NCBI RefSeq assembly: GCF_003550015.1
Contig: NZ_QXEV01000018.1
Coordinates: 1-34,782, forward strand
DNA length: 34,782 nt
Direction: 5' to 3'
Source of the DNA: Anaeroplasma bactoclasticum
GTDB lineage: Bacteria > Bacillota_I > Bacilli_A > Acholeplasmatales > Anaeroplasmataceae
Position 1 is the stretch's first letter; the number at the start of each line of letters is the position of its first letter. This document shows positions 7,734-15,339 of this stretch, piece after piece. A model generated the notes under the pieces. The model saw only the letters and a list, made by a program, of their open reading frames with translations, had not been told where the DNA came from and made no database searches. The position numbers and the translations under genes were made by a program.

Positions 7734-9155
7734 CTACACTAATGTTTTCTTAATTACGAAATCTTTTATAATGAACTTTTCGGTTTCAACCTTTGAATCA
7801 TCAATGATTTCAACCACATAGGATTTTTCTACAGCTAAAATGATAGAATATACAACCATCATAAATTCTGTTCTAGTACAATCATATCTTAAAATCTTAG
7901 AAGCTTGGAATACTCCGTCCACTAAGTTTGCATCTAAGAAGTTTGCAACCTCTTCTTCGTTATATGCTGTACGGAATTGAGATAAGAATTCTGGATTTAA
8001 ATCAAAATCAAATCCAACATCATCTAATACCTGGTTTGCATTTCTTTGATATCCTCCTCTTGGAGTATATAAAGAGCTTTCCATATTATAGACTTTAATC
8101 TGAGGTAAATTATATAAACCATCAAGAATTCTCATTGCACGGTCTTGCTTACCCTTCTTATTTTGATCCTTAACAAATTTCAAAATAGAATTTAGCTTAC
8201 CAATAATATTATCTTCTTCAGATAATAAGAACTTAATCTTACCAATTGTAGAATTGATGTAATTTCTATTCTTATTATCGATTTCAACAATGAAATCCTC
8301 AATCGCATTAAATGCATCAATTACCTCATCAATATTACGAATCGCTTTATTAATAGCTTCCTCTTCCGTTTTAGTAACTGCTAAATAGTTTTTAGAAATA
8401 GCCTTAACGATTGTTTCATTGCTTTGGAATTCCTCTAAACGAGTTACAATATTTAATCTATAACGGTCAATATTATCAGAAACCTTAAGCTTAACATAAG
8501 ATTTATCATAAACCTCATTTTTATACTTAATTAATCTTTCCATTAAATTCTTAATTTCCGTATTATCAATTACAGATTGAATATATTCCTTCATTCTTGC
8601 ATCAAGTCTTCTGATTGCACGAATCAATTGTCTTGTATTGGAAAATACTAATGAGAAGGTTAATGCATAATCAATATTATCCGTTTGATTTAAAAGGGTA
8701 TAAATGGAATAAATATATCCTTGATACTGTGATGGATCAACATAATCCTCCGGAAGTTCACTATCCGCTAAATCAATTGCTGGATAAGCATTTAATAGTG
8801 CCTCACATATCGTAATTGCCACATCCGAGAAATTTAACACCTCTACATAGTCATTCGTGACATCGACATATATCCAGCCACATTCTTCCATTCTACGTAA
8901 AATATAATTTGCAAGCTCACGCTTACTTTGAGGATTAGCTTCTTCATCTTCTTCATCTTCAATGTTGTATAAATAATTTGAATTAGAATCTAAGAAATAA
9001 GTTAAGTCGTCTACAACAATTTTCTTCTCGATTCCTAAAATTGTACCTGTTTCGTAAACCTTAAAAACCTGAAGGATACTAGCTAAGTAAATTCTTTTAT
9101 TTTTCGAAGATAATAACGAAAAGAAATTATCCTGGACCATATCAAATAAATCCAT
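7734..9155 (-). CDS. jetA: JetA-like protein (MukF/MksF-type kleisin subunit)
   Basis: First gene of the operon, 473 residues, matching the JetA (DUF5716-like) subunit of Wadjet in length, gene order and character. It begins with a winged-helix-like region (NKRIYLASILQVFKVYETG, later RRMEECGWIYVDVTNDYVEVLNFSD). A long helical middle follows (about 130-340), then a C-terminal domain (about 380-473) that would contact an ATPase head. I start at the ATG at 9155, 8 bases after AAGGGAG; the TTG at 9161 is too close to that site. It has its own promoter and follows the ychF terminator. Recognition rests mainly on synteny with DUF4194 and the SMC-like gene. Confidence 0.8.
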   Translation of the reverse strand: MDLFDMVQDNFFSLLSSKNKRIYLASILQVFKVYETGTILGIEKKIVVDDLTYFLDSNSNYLYNIEDEEDEEANPQSKRELANYILRRMEECGWIYVDVTNDYVEVLNFSDVAITICEALLNAYPAIDLADSELPEDYVDPSQYQGYIYSIYTLLNQTDNIDYALTFSLVFSNTRQLIRAIRRLDARMKEYIQSVIDNTEIKNLMERLIKYKNEVYDKSYVKLKVSDNIDRYRLNIVTRLEEFQSNETIVKAISKNYLAVTKTEEEAINKAIRNIDEVIDAFNAIEDFIVEIDNKNRNYINSTIGKIKFLLSEEDNIIGKLNSILKFVKDQNKKGKQDRAMRILDGLYNLPQIKVYNMESSLYTPRGGYQRNANQVLDDVGFDFDLNPEFLSQFRTAYNEEEVANFLDANLVDGVFQASKILRYDCTRTEFMMVVYSIILAVEKSYVVEIIDDSKVETEKFIIKDFVIKKTLV

Positions 9156-9201
9156 TCCCAATTCTCCCTTCTTTTTCTACCTATATTATAAATATAATAT
9201 A

Positions 9202-9230
9202 ATTATATAAAAAACACAGTAATTATGCAA
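9202..9230 (-). promoter_or_regulatory. Promoter of jetABC-sepF
   Basis: On the minus strand TTGCAT (9225-9230) and a perfect TATAAT (9202-9207) are separated by 17 bp. The likely start is near 9195, giving a leader of about 40 bases before jetA. It is the best -35/-10 pair between the ychF terminator and jetA. Confidence 0.72.
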
Positions 9231-9324
9231 TAAAATCGCTTACAATTTTTGCTTAAAATGATACTTTTTTTACCAAAAATTTCAAAATAATTTACTTACC
9301 TAGTTTTCAATATTTTTTCGTATT

Positions 9325-9377
9325 GTTTCGAAATTTTCGAAACATATTTTAATCCTTTGGATTAAGTCATTTTGACT
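9325..9377. repeat. Three consecutive perfect inverted repeats upstream of jetA
   Basis: Within 53 bases lie a 19-base inverted repeat with 9-bp arms (GTTTCGAAATTTTCGAAAC, 9325-9343), a 15-base one (TAATCCTTTGGATTA, 9350-9364) and a 13-base one (AGTCATTTTGACT, 9365-9377). They lie 95-150 bp upstream of the jetA -35 in the otherwise non-coding stretch 9162-9466. None has a T tract, so they do not look like terminators. They could bind a regulator or the complex itself. Confidence 0.55.
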
Positions 9378-9466
9378 AATAGATTTAATGTTTTTTAATG
9401 TTTTGTAAAATAATATTGAATATTTGATAAAACAATATAGAATAATAGACTTCAAATAACAAAAAA

Positions 9467-9492
9467 AGACGAGAATTTTTACATTCTCGTCT
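9467..9492 (-). terminator. Intrinsic terminator of ppa-ychF
   Basis: On the minus strand AGACGAGAAT pairs with ATTCTCGTCT around a short loop and is followed by a T7 run. It lies about 20 bases after the ychF stop. Confidence 0.9.
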
Positions 9493-9513
9493 ATATTATA
9501 TAAATTAGGATAA

Positions 9514-10614
9514 TTATACATTAAATTTAAATAGCATTACATCGCCATCTTGTACTACGTAATCCTTACCCTCTTGACGCACAAGACCTGCTTCTTTTGC
9601 TTTTAGCATAGAACCACACTTAACTAAATCGTTATATGCTACAGTTTCTGCTCTAATGAATCCACGCTGGAAATCACTATGGATAATACCTGCACATTCA
9701 GGTGCAAGCATTCCCTTACGGAATGTCCAAGCTCTACATTCATCAGGACCTGTTGTAAAATATGTTGCATAACCTAAAAGATCATAGGTTGCACGTACAA
9801 GCTTATTTAAGCCTGGTTCAGTTACACCATAATCTGCTAGGAATTCATTTTTTTCATCATCTTCTAGTACTGCAAGCTCAGATTCAATTTCAGCTGAAAT
9901 TGCAATGCATTTAGCACCTGTCTTATCTGCATAAGCCTTAAGTTTTAAATAATCTGGGTCAGAATCAGGATCTGCAATGAAATCTTCCTTAATATTTCCA
10001 ACATACATAAATGGTTTTGCAGTTAATAGCTGATATCCAGATATATACTTTTCTTCTTGTTCGGATAAAGATAAAGTACGAACTGGCTCTTCAGCCATTA
10101 AGCATGCTTCAATTCTTTTTAAGAATGCAAATTCAGCTGGTGCATCATCTACTTTAGATTGTGCCTTTTTTTCTAATTTAGCTGCTCTTTTTTGAATAGA
10201 ATCTAAATCAGCTAAAATAAGCTCTAAATTGATAATTTCAGCATCTCTAACTGGATCTACTCCACCCTCTACATGAGTTACATTAGAATCCTGGAAGCAT
10301 CTAACTACTTCCAAAATTGCATCACAGTTACGAATGTTACCTAAAAACTGGTTACCTAAGCCTTCACCCTTAGATGCACCTTTAACTAATCCTGCAATAT
10401 CTGTAAATTCACAAACTGCTGGAGTAGTCTTCTTTGGATTATACATACCTGATAAAACATATAATCTTTCATCTGGTACATTTACCATACCAACATTAGG
10501 CTCAATAGTTGCGAAAGGATAATTTGCAGCTAATGCGCCTGCCTTTGTAATTGCATTAAATAATGTAGACTTACCTACGTTAGGTAATCCTACAATTCCT
10601 GCTGTTAAAGCCAT
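9514..10614 (-). CDS. ychF: Redox/translation-associated GTPase (ATPase) YchF
   Basis: Universally conserved Obg-family P-loop protein of 366 residues (OLA1/YchF), which prefers ATP and binds ribosomes. Visible motifs: G1 GLPNVGKST near residues 8-16, FATIEPN near 34, G3 DIAGLVKGASKGEGLGNQFL near 73, a coiled coil around 135-165, and the C-terminal TGS domain (LLGYATYFTTGPDECRAWTFRKG onward). The G4 position reads YVGNIKED, in line with relaxed nucleotide choice in the family. ATG start with an AGGAG site. It follows ppa by 18 bases in one transcript closed by the terminator at 9467. Confidence 0.96.
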   Translation of the reverse strand: MALTAGIVGLPNVGKSTLFNAITKAGALAANYPFATIEPNVGMVNVPDERLYVLSGMYNPKKTTPAVCEFTDIAGLVKGASKGEGLGNQFLGNIRNCDAILEVVRCFQDSNVTHVEGGVDPVRDAEIINLELILADLDSIQKRAAKLEKKAQSKVDDAPAEFAFLKRIEACLMAEEPVRTLSLSEQEEKYISGYQLLTAKPFMYVGNIKEDFIADPDSDPDYLKLKAYADKTGAKCIAISAEIESELAVLEDDEKNEFLADYGVTEPGLNKLVRATYDLLGYATYFTTGPDECRAWTFRKGMLAPECAGIIHSDFQRGFIRAETVAYNDLVKCGSMLKAKEAGLVRQEGKDYVVQDGDVMLFKFNV

Positions 10615-10632
10615 TTTAAATCTCTCCTTATA

Positions 10633-11163
10633 CTACTTTAAATAAAGATCATTATATGCATCAATAGATGCCTGAATTACTCTTTTTGCTTCATCAACAC
10701 CATTGATTTCAGTAACGAATGTTGTCTTATTTTCAAGTTGCTTATATACGATAAAGAAATGCTTAATTTCATCTAAAATATGAGGTGGAAGCTCACTGAT
10801 GTCATTATAACCACACATAGATGGGTCATTTACACATACAGAAATAATCTTCTCATCTGCAGCCTCATCATCAATCATCTTTACAACACCAATTGGCTTA
10901 CAACGTACTAATACTAATGGATCAAATGGTTCATCACATAATACTAATACATCTAGTGGGTCCTTATCCTGTGAATATGTTCTTGGAATAAATCCATAGT
11001 TTGCTGGATAGTGAGTTGATGTATATAAAATACGGTCTAGAATAATTAAACCTGTTTCCTTATCTAATTCATATTTTTTCTTACTTCCCTTAGGGATTTC
11101 AATACAAGCAACAAATTGCTCCTTTGTGATACGATCATTATCAATATCATGCCAAATAATCAT
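10633..11163 (-). CDS. ppa: Inorganic pyrophosphatase, family I
   Basis: Soluble cytoplasmic enzyme that splits pyrophosphate and so drives nucleic-acid, tRNA-charging and nucleotide-sugar synthesis. At 176 residues it has the family length. The metal-binding signature D-x-D-P-x-D is present as DKDPLDVLVL near residues 66-75, preceded by the active-site stretch YPANYGFIPRTY. The next conserved acidic block, KMIDDEAADEKI, is also present. The ATG at 11163 follows an AGGGG site at 9 bases. It leads the ppa-ychF operon behind a good promoter. Confidence 0.95.
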   Translation of the reverse strand: MIIWHDIDNDRITKEQFVACIEIPKGSKKKYELDKETGLIILDRILYTSTHYPANYGFIPRTYSQDKDPLDVLVLCDEPFDPLVLVRCKPIGVVKMIDDEAADEKIISVCVNDPSMCGYNDISELPPHILDEIKHFFIVYKQLENKTTFVTEINGVDEAKRVIQASIDAYNDLYLK

Positions 11164-11203
11164 AAATTTTTACCCCTTTTCTTTAAGTCTATAATTCTTA
11201 TAT

Positions 11204-11232
11204 ATGATAGCACAACTATAAGTCTAAATCAA
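11204..11232 (-). promoter_or_regulatory. Promoter of ppa-ychF
   Basis: TTGATT (11227-11232) and TATCAT (11204-11209) on the minus strand are separated by 17 bp, immediately downstream of the phosphoglucomutase terminator. The leader would be about 35 bases. Confidence 0.68.
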
Positions 11233-11243
11233 AGGATAAAAAC

Positions 11244-11270
11244 AAAAGAGAGCACTTTCAGCTCTCTTTT
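11244..11270 (-). terminator. Intrinsic terminator of the phosphoglucomutase operon
   Basis: AAAAGAGAGC and GCTCTCTTTT form a 10-bp stem. On the minus strand it is followed by TTTGTTTTT. It begins seven bases after the stop codon. Confidence 0.88.
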
Positions 11271-11276
11271 TGAAAA

Positions 11277-12971
11277 TTACTTAACCATATTTACAATTTC
11301 AAGTACTTCTTTACCTAATAAAGCAAGCTTTTCATCAGCTTCTTCATTAGAAGTACCCTTAACACCATAGTAAACCTTTAGCTTTGGTTCTGTTCCTGAT
11401 GGACGAAGTACAAACCACATATTATCATTTAGATAATATTTAATTACATTAGACTGAGGAAGCTTAATTGTAGAATCCTTGTCAGTAACATAATCATAAT
11501 GCATAGACTTATAAACATCATCCTTAGCTAAAATCTTGAAATCCTTCAAGCAAATATTAGATTCACGGAAATAATTCATAATTCTTCCAATCTTTGCAGC
11601 ACCTTCTAGGCCCTTTAAAGAGATATTTGTAATTCCTTCCTTATAATATCCATATTCCTTATAGATTTCTTGTAATGCATCATATAAGTCCATACCCTTT
11701 TCACGGTAGTATGCAGCTGTTTCACAAAGCATTAAAATAGCCTGAATAGAATCCTTATCACGAACACAATCAGATACTAAGCAGCCATAGGATTCCTCAA
11801 ATCCAAATACATAAGTACCACGGTGAGTAGTTTCCATTTCCCTTGCCTTTTCACCGATGAACTTAAATCCTGTTAAAGTAATTTCAGTCTTTAAGCCATA
11901 CTTTTCAGCAATTGCAATAGGAAGTGTTGAAGATACATTTGTAGTGAATAGGTAACCATCAGCAGGTAATGTACCTAATTCTTTTCTTGTCTTACAAATA
12001 TAATCAAATACTAATGCAGCAGTTTGGTTACCTGTGAATAAAATATATTCTCCATTATGCTCAACAGCAATACCTAAACGGTCTGCATCTGGGTCTGTAG
12101 CTAAAACAATCTTAGCGCCAATTTCTTTAGCAAGCTCAATTGCCTCATCATATGCTTCCTTATTTTCTGGGTTTGAAGTCTTAACACCAGAAAAATCTGG
12201 GTCATTTGTCATTTGGCAAGCTAGTGGTACTACATCATAGCCTTCACTTTGTAATACCTGTGGTGCAAATACCTGACCAGTACCATGAAGTGGTGTATAA
12301 ACTAGCTTGAAATCCTTATTTAAATTAGGTCTTAGGATGATCTTCTTTACATCCTTAATATATTTTTCATCAATTTCTTTTCCAATATAATAAATTAATT
12401 CATGATTTAATGAATGCTCAATTGCAAAATAGTCATCGATTTTATTAATTTCAGCGATAACCTCATCTGCCATATGTGGAACTAGCTGGCAGCCTGTTTC
12501 ATCATAAATCTTATATCCATTATATTCCTTTGGATTATGAGATGCAGTAATCATGATACCACCAATACATTTGAAGTTTCTTACTGCATAAGATAATTCT
12601 GGTGTAGGTCTTAAAGATTCAAATAGGAATACTCTAAATCCTAGGCTAGCTAAAACCTCAGCAGAGAATCTTGCGAATTCAACAGACTGATGACGGTTGT
12701 CATGGGCAATTGCAACACCTCTTTGACCTGCGACATTAGACTGCTTAAGTAAATATCTACCAAAGCCTAATGTAGCCTTACCTACGATATAAATATTCAT
12801 ACGATTTGTACCAACGCCTAAAACTCCCCTAAGTCCGCCAGTACCAAAAGCTAAATCTGTAGTGAAAGCTTCTTTTAAAGCATTGTCATCCATAGAATCT
12901 AGCTCTGCCTTTAAAGAAGGCTCTAAATCCTTATAACTCTTCCATAAATTTGCCTTTTCTAAATAATCCAT
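11277..12971 (-). CDS. pgcA: Phosphoglucomutase / phosphomannomutase (alpha-D-phosphohexomutase)
   Basis: Interconverts hexose 1- and 6-phosphates, supplying sugar nucleotides for envelope polymers. The 564 residues match the PgcA-type Gram-positive enzymes. All four signature loops are present: the phosphoserine loop TASHNPKEYNGYK near 140, the metal loop DPDADRLGIAV near 290, the sugar loop GFEESYG near 385, and the phosphate loop RPSGTEPKLKVYY near 530. I start at the ATG at 12971 (MDYLEKANLW), 8 bases after GAGG; the TTG at 13001 has no site. It lies 46 bases behind the UPF0210 gene and is probably transcribed with it. PgcA is the likeliest subtype. Confidence 0.93.
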   Translation of the reverse strand: MDYLEKANLWKSYKDLEPSLKAELDSMDDNALKEAFTTDLAFGTGGLRGVLGVGTNRMNIYIVGKATLGFGRYLLKQSNVAGQRGVAIAHDNRHQSVEFARFSAEVLASLGFRVFLFESLRPTPELSYAVRNFKCIGGIMITASHNPKEYNGYKIYDETGCQLVPHMADEVIAEINKIDDYFAIEHSLNHELIYYIGKEIDEKYIKDVKKIILRPNLNKDFKLVYTPLHGTGQVFAPQVLQSEGYDVVPLACQMTNDPDFSGVKTSNPENKEAYDEAIELAKEIGAKIVLATDPDADRLGIAVEHNGEYILFTGNQTAALVFDYICKTRKELGTLPADGYLFTTNVSSTLPIAIAEKYGLKTEITLTGFKFIGEKAREMETTHRGTYVFGFEESYGCLVSDCVRDKDSIQAILMLCETAAYYREKGMDLYDALQEIYKEYGYYKEGITNISLKGLEGAAKIGRIMNYFRESNICLKDFKILAKDDVYKSMHYDYVTDKDSTIKLPQSNVIKYYLNDNMWFVLRPSGTEPKLKVYYGVKGTSNEEADEKLALLGKEVLEIVNMVK

Positions 12972-13017
12972 CTTTTTTTCCTCATTTTTTCTTTGTAGCA
13001 ATTTTTATATACACATA

Positions 13018-14376
13018 TTAATTCTTTAAGCTATTTAATGGAGCAGGAATATGTCCACCTCTGTTGATAAACACATTTGGCTTTAGCTTACGAATTGGCA
13101 TAATAGGACCATATCCTAATAAACCACCAAAGTCTAAAGATCCATCATCTGGCTTACCAATTGCAGGAATAACTCTTACTGCAGTTGTTTTACAGTTGAT
13201 CATACCAATTGCAGCCTCATCTGCAATTAAAGCTGAAATAACCTCTGGAGTAGTATCTCCAGGAATTACAATCATATCCAAACCAACAGAGCATACAGCA
13301 GTCATTGCCTCAAGCTTTTCAATGCATAGTGCACCACTTTTTGTTGCAGCAATCATACCAGCATCTTCAGATACCGGAATAAATGCACCAGAAAGTCCAC
13401 CAACTCTAGATGAAGCCATAACTCCACCCTTTTTAACTGCATCATTAAGCATTGCAAGACAAGCTGTTGTACCTACTGATCCACATTGCTCAAGACCAAT
13501 CTCTTCTAGTATATGAGCAACAGAATCACCTACTGCTGGAGTTGGAGCTAAGGATAAGTCAACAATACCAAATTCAACGCCTAGCATTTTAGATGCTTCA
13601 ACACCAACAAGCTGACCCATTCTTGTTACCTTAAATGCTGTCTTCTTGATGATATCTGCAATTTCAGATATAGGAGCATCCTTAGGTGCTGCAGCTATAG
13701 CTGCACGAACAACACCAGGACCAGATACACCAACATTAATTACACAATCTGCCTCACCAACACCATGGAAAGCACCTGCCATAAATGGGTTATCCTCAAC
13801 CGCATTACAGAATACGACAAGCTTGGATGCACCAATACACTCTCTATCCTTGGTAAGCTCTGCAGCCTCTTTAATCTTTTGTCCCATAATCTTAACTGCA
13901 TCCAAATTAATACCAGCCTTTGTAGAACCAATATTAACGCTAGAGCATACAATATCTGTTTCAGCTAAGGCTCTTGGAATAGATTCAATTAATTCTCTAT
14001 CACCAGGAGCAAATCCCTTTTGTACTAATGCACTATATCCACCAATAAAGTTAACACCAATATCCTTTGCAACTCTATCTAATGTCTTCGCATATTCAAT
14101 AGGATCTCCACCAGATACACCTACTAACATAGAAATAGGTGTAACAGATACTCTTTTATTAATAATAGGGATACCATATTTTTTAGCAATGGCCTCACCT
14201 GTTTTAACTAAATCTTTTGCATATTTATATATTTTGTTATAAACCTTCTCACAGGACTTCTTAATATCCGTATCCATACAATCTATTAAGGATATACCCA
14301 TAGTGATGGTTCTGACATCAAGATTCTGTTCCTGAATCATTTTAATGGTTTCAACGATTTCATTTTTATTATTCAT
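13018..14376 (-). CDS. UPF0210 / PFL family (DUF711) protein
   Basis: A 452-residue cytoplasmic protein of the UPF0210 (DUF711) family, distantly related to glycyl-radical-enzyme folds but without a demonstrated reaction. Characteristic glycine-rich blocks are seen: [68 protein letters not shown] and [14 protein letters not shown] start at the ATG at 14376 because AGGAG lies 5 bases upstream; the GTG at 14382 abuts that site. It follows the ACT-domain gene with 9 bases between, a pairing found widely in Bacillota, which suggests that the ACT protein senses an amino-acid-like ligand for it. Confidence 0.9.
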   Translation of the reverse strand: MNNKNEIVETIKMIQEQNLDVRTITMGISLIDCMDTDIKKSCEKVYNKIYKYAKDLVKTGEAIAKKYGIPIINKRVSVTPISMLVGVSGGDPIEYAKTLDRVAKDIGVNFIGGYSALVQKGFAPGDRELIESIPRALAETDIVCSSVNIGSTKAGINLDAVKIMGQKIKEAAELTKDRECIGASKLVVFCNAVEDNPFMAGAFHGVGEADCVINVGVSGPGVVRAAIAAAPKDAPISEIADIIKKTAFKVTRMGQLVGVEASKMLGVEFGIVDLSLAPTPAVGDSVAHILEEIGLEQCGSVGTTACLAMLNDAVKKGGVMASSRVGGLSGAFIPVSEDAGMIAATKSGALCIEKLEAMTAVCSVGLDMIVIPGDTTPEVISALIADEAAIGMINCKTTAVRVIPAIGKPDDGSLDFGGLLGYGPIMPIRKLKPNVFINRGGHIPAPLNSLKN

Positions 14377-14385
14377 AAGCACTCC

Positions 14386-14655
14386 TTAGATACGGTGCAT
14401 AAGGTTAAAAATATCCTCATGCATACAGTGAATCTCAAGATTCTTCTCTTTGCCTAATTCAGTAATCTTATCAACGAATGAATTAAACTCAATAGATAAA
14501 TCATCAATGTTGATAATCATAAACATAGTAAAGTAATCATCAATGATTGTCTGGTTTACATCATCAATGTTTGCCTTATACTCTGCACACTTAGAAGCTA
14601 CAGCTGCAAGAATACCTACAGAATCTTTTCCTACTACGGATACAACGGCTTTCAT
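14386..14655 (-). CDS. ACT domain protein (UPF0237)
   Basis: A single ACT domain of 89 residues, a small ligand-binding fold. The sequence begins KAVVSVVGKDSVGILAAVASKCAE, the typical beta-loop-helix with the ligand-site glycine, then NIDDVNQTI and FTMFMIINID. It resembles the UPF0237 group and the N-terminal half of GcvR. The AGGAG site of the next gene, UPF0210, sits on its TAA stop, so the two are coupled. The ligand is unknown. ATG start, GAGG 8 bases upstream. Confidence 0.9.
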   Translation of the reverse strand: MKAVVSVVGKDSVGILAAVASKCAEYKANIDDVNQTIIDDYFTMFMIINIDDLSIEFNSFVDKITELGKEKNLEIHCMHEDIFNLMHRI

Positions 14656-14680
14656 AATATATACCTCTTCTTAAAAAGTC

Positions 14681-14690
14681 TTTCATGAAA
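14681..14690. promoter_or_regulatory. Palindrome TTTCATGAAA before the ACT gene
   Basis: A perfect 10-bp palindrome identical to the two near 391 and 413. It lies 25 bases upstream of the ACT start codon, just downstream of a weak promoter-like pair (TTGTAA, then GATATT at 17 bp). That position suits an operator, but chance cannot be excluded in such AT-rich DNA. Confidence 0.35.
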
Positions 14691-14725
14691 ATATCACAAA
14701 ACTATGTTTATTTTACAATAAAAAA

Positions 14726-14758
14726 AGGCAAGAAAAAAGTTATACTTTCTCTTTGCCT
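14726..14758 (-). terminator. Intrinsic terminator of the small membrane-protein gene
   Basis: On the minus strand AGGCAAAGAGAAAGT and ACTTTTTTCTTGCCT form an imperfect stem of about 13 bp followed by T-rich sequence. It separates the membrane-protein gene from the ACT operon. Confidence 0.78.
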
Positions 14759-14784
14759 ACTTTAAAACGTTTACATTTTTTCAA

Positions 14785-15216
14785 TTATATTGTTATTGAT
14801 AATATTTGAAAATCATTACATAAGAAATAGAAAATAATTGTACATACAAAGAATAATATTCCAGTAAGCACTGGGAGTAAATATCTTACTATGTTTCTAT
14901 ATAATTTATCACTTTTTTCTATCTTCTTTCTTTGTAATATATCTAATCCCTCATATATTAAAATTACAGGGACAGAAATAATTAAAACATAAGAATAATC
15001 AACACCTAAATTTATATTTACACGGAAGGATTGATTCATTAAAATAACACTCCAGGATAAACCTGCAATAACAACTAAATGAAGCAAAAATATGGCATTC
15101 ACAAATCTTTCTAGGATTTGGTTCTTCTTCATGAAGAATAATACAATATAGCCTATATAGGCTAAACCAGTCAAGGCATATAAAATTATTCCCAAGATAA
15201 ATCCTAGATATAGCAT
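14785..15216 (-). CDS. Hypothetical membrane protein, four predicted segments
   Basis: I do not recognise the family. The 143 residues hold four hydrophobic helices: FILGIILYALTGLAYIGYIV (about 5-27), AIFLLHLVVIAGLSWSVIL, YSYVLIISVPVILIYEGL, and YLLPVLTGILFFVCTIIFYF. A basic cytoplasmic loop (QRKKIEKSDKLYRN) comes before the last. I start at the ATG at 15216, which follows GGTGGG at a good distance; the TTG at 15276 would add 20 residues with no site. It is monocistronic, divergent from the ArsB-like transporter across about 120 bp. Confidence 0.65.
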   Translation of the reverse strand: MLYLGFILGIILYALTGLAYIGYIVLFFMKKNQILERFVNAIFLLHLVVIAGLSWSVILMNQSFRVNINLGVDYSYVLIISVPVILIYEGLDILQRKKIEKSDKLYRNIVRYLLPVLTGILFFVCTIIFYFLCNDFQILSITI

Positions 15217-15294
15217 TTTAATCCCACCAATCGCTTCATTTAGAATAATTATATAATGAAATATGAAAAATCTCAATTCTTACGAATATTTTTC

Positions 15295-15322
15295 TTGAAG
15301 TTTTACCCCTTTGGTATATAAT
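15295..15322 (+). promoter_or_regulatory. Promoter of the ArsB/SLC13-like transporter
   Basis: TTGAAG (15295-15300) and TATAAT (15317-15322) with a 16-bp spacer. The predicted start lies at 15329-15331, so the transcript would begin at or just before the GTG at 15331 and about 10 bases before the ATG at 15340. Confidence 0.75.
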
Positions 15323-15339
15323 CTTTTTCGGTGATAAAA

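Noticed and set aside
9300-9521. 73-residue minus-strand frame between jetA and ychF
   Set aside because: It starts inside the ychF 3' end, runs through the ychF terminator hairpin and the inverted repeats, has no ribosome binding site and an A/T-driven composition.
13064-14242. Plus-strand frames of 150 and 198 residues opposite UPF0210
   Set aside because: Antisense to a well-conserved gene; no ribosome binding sites.
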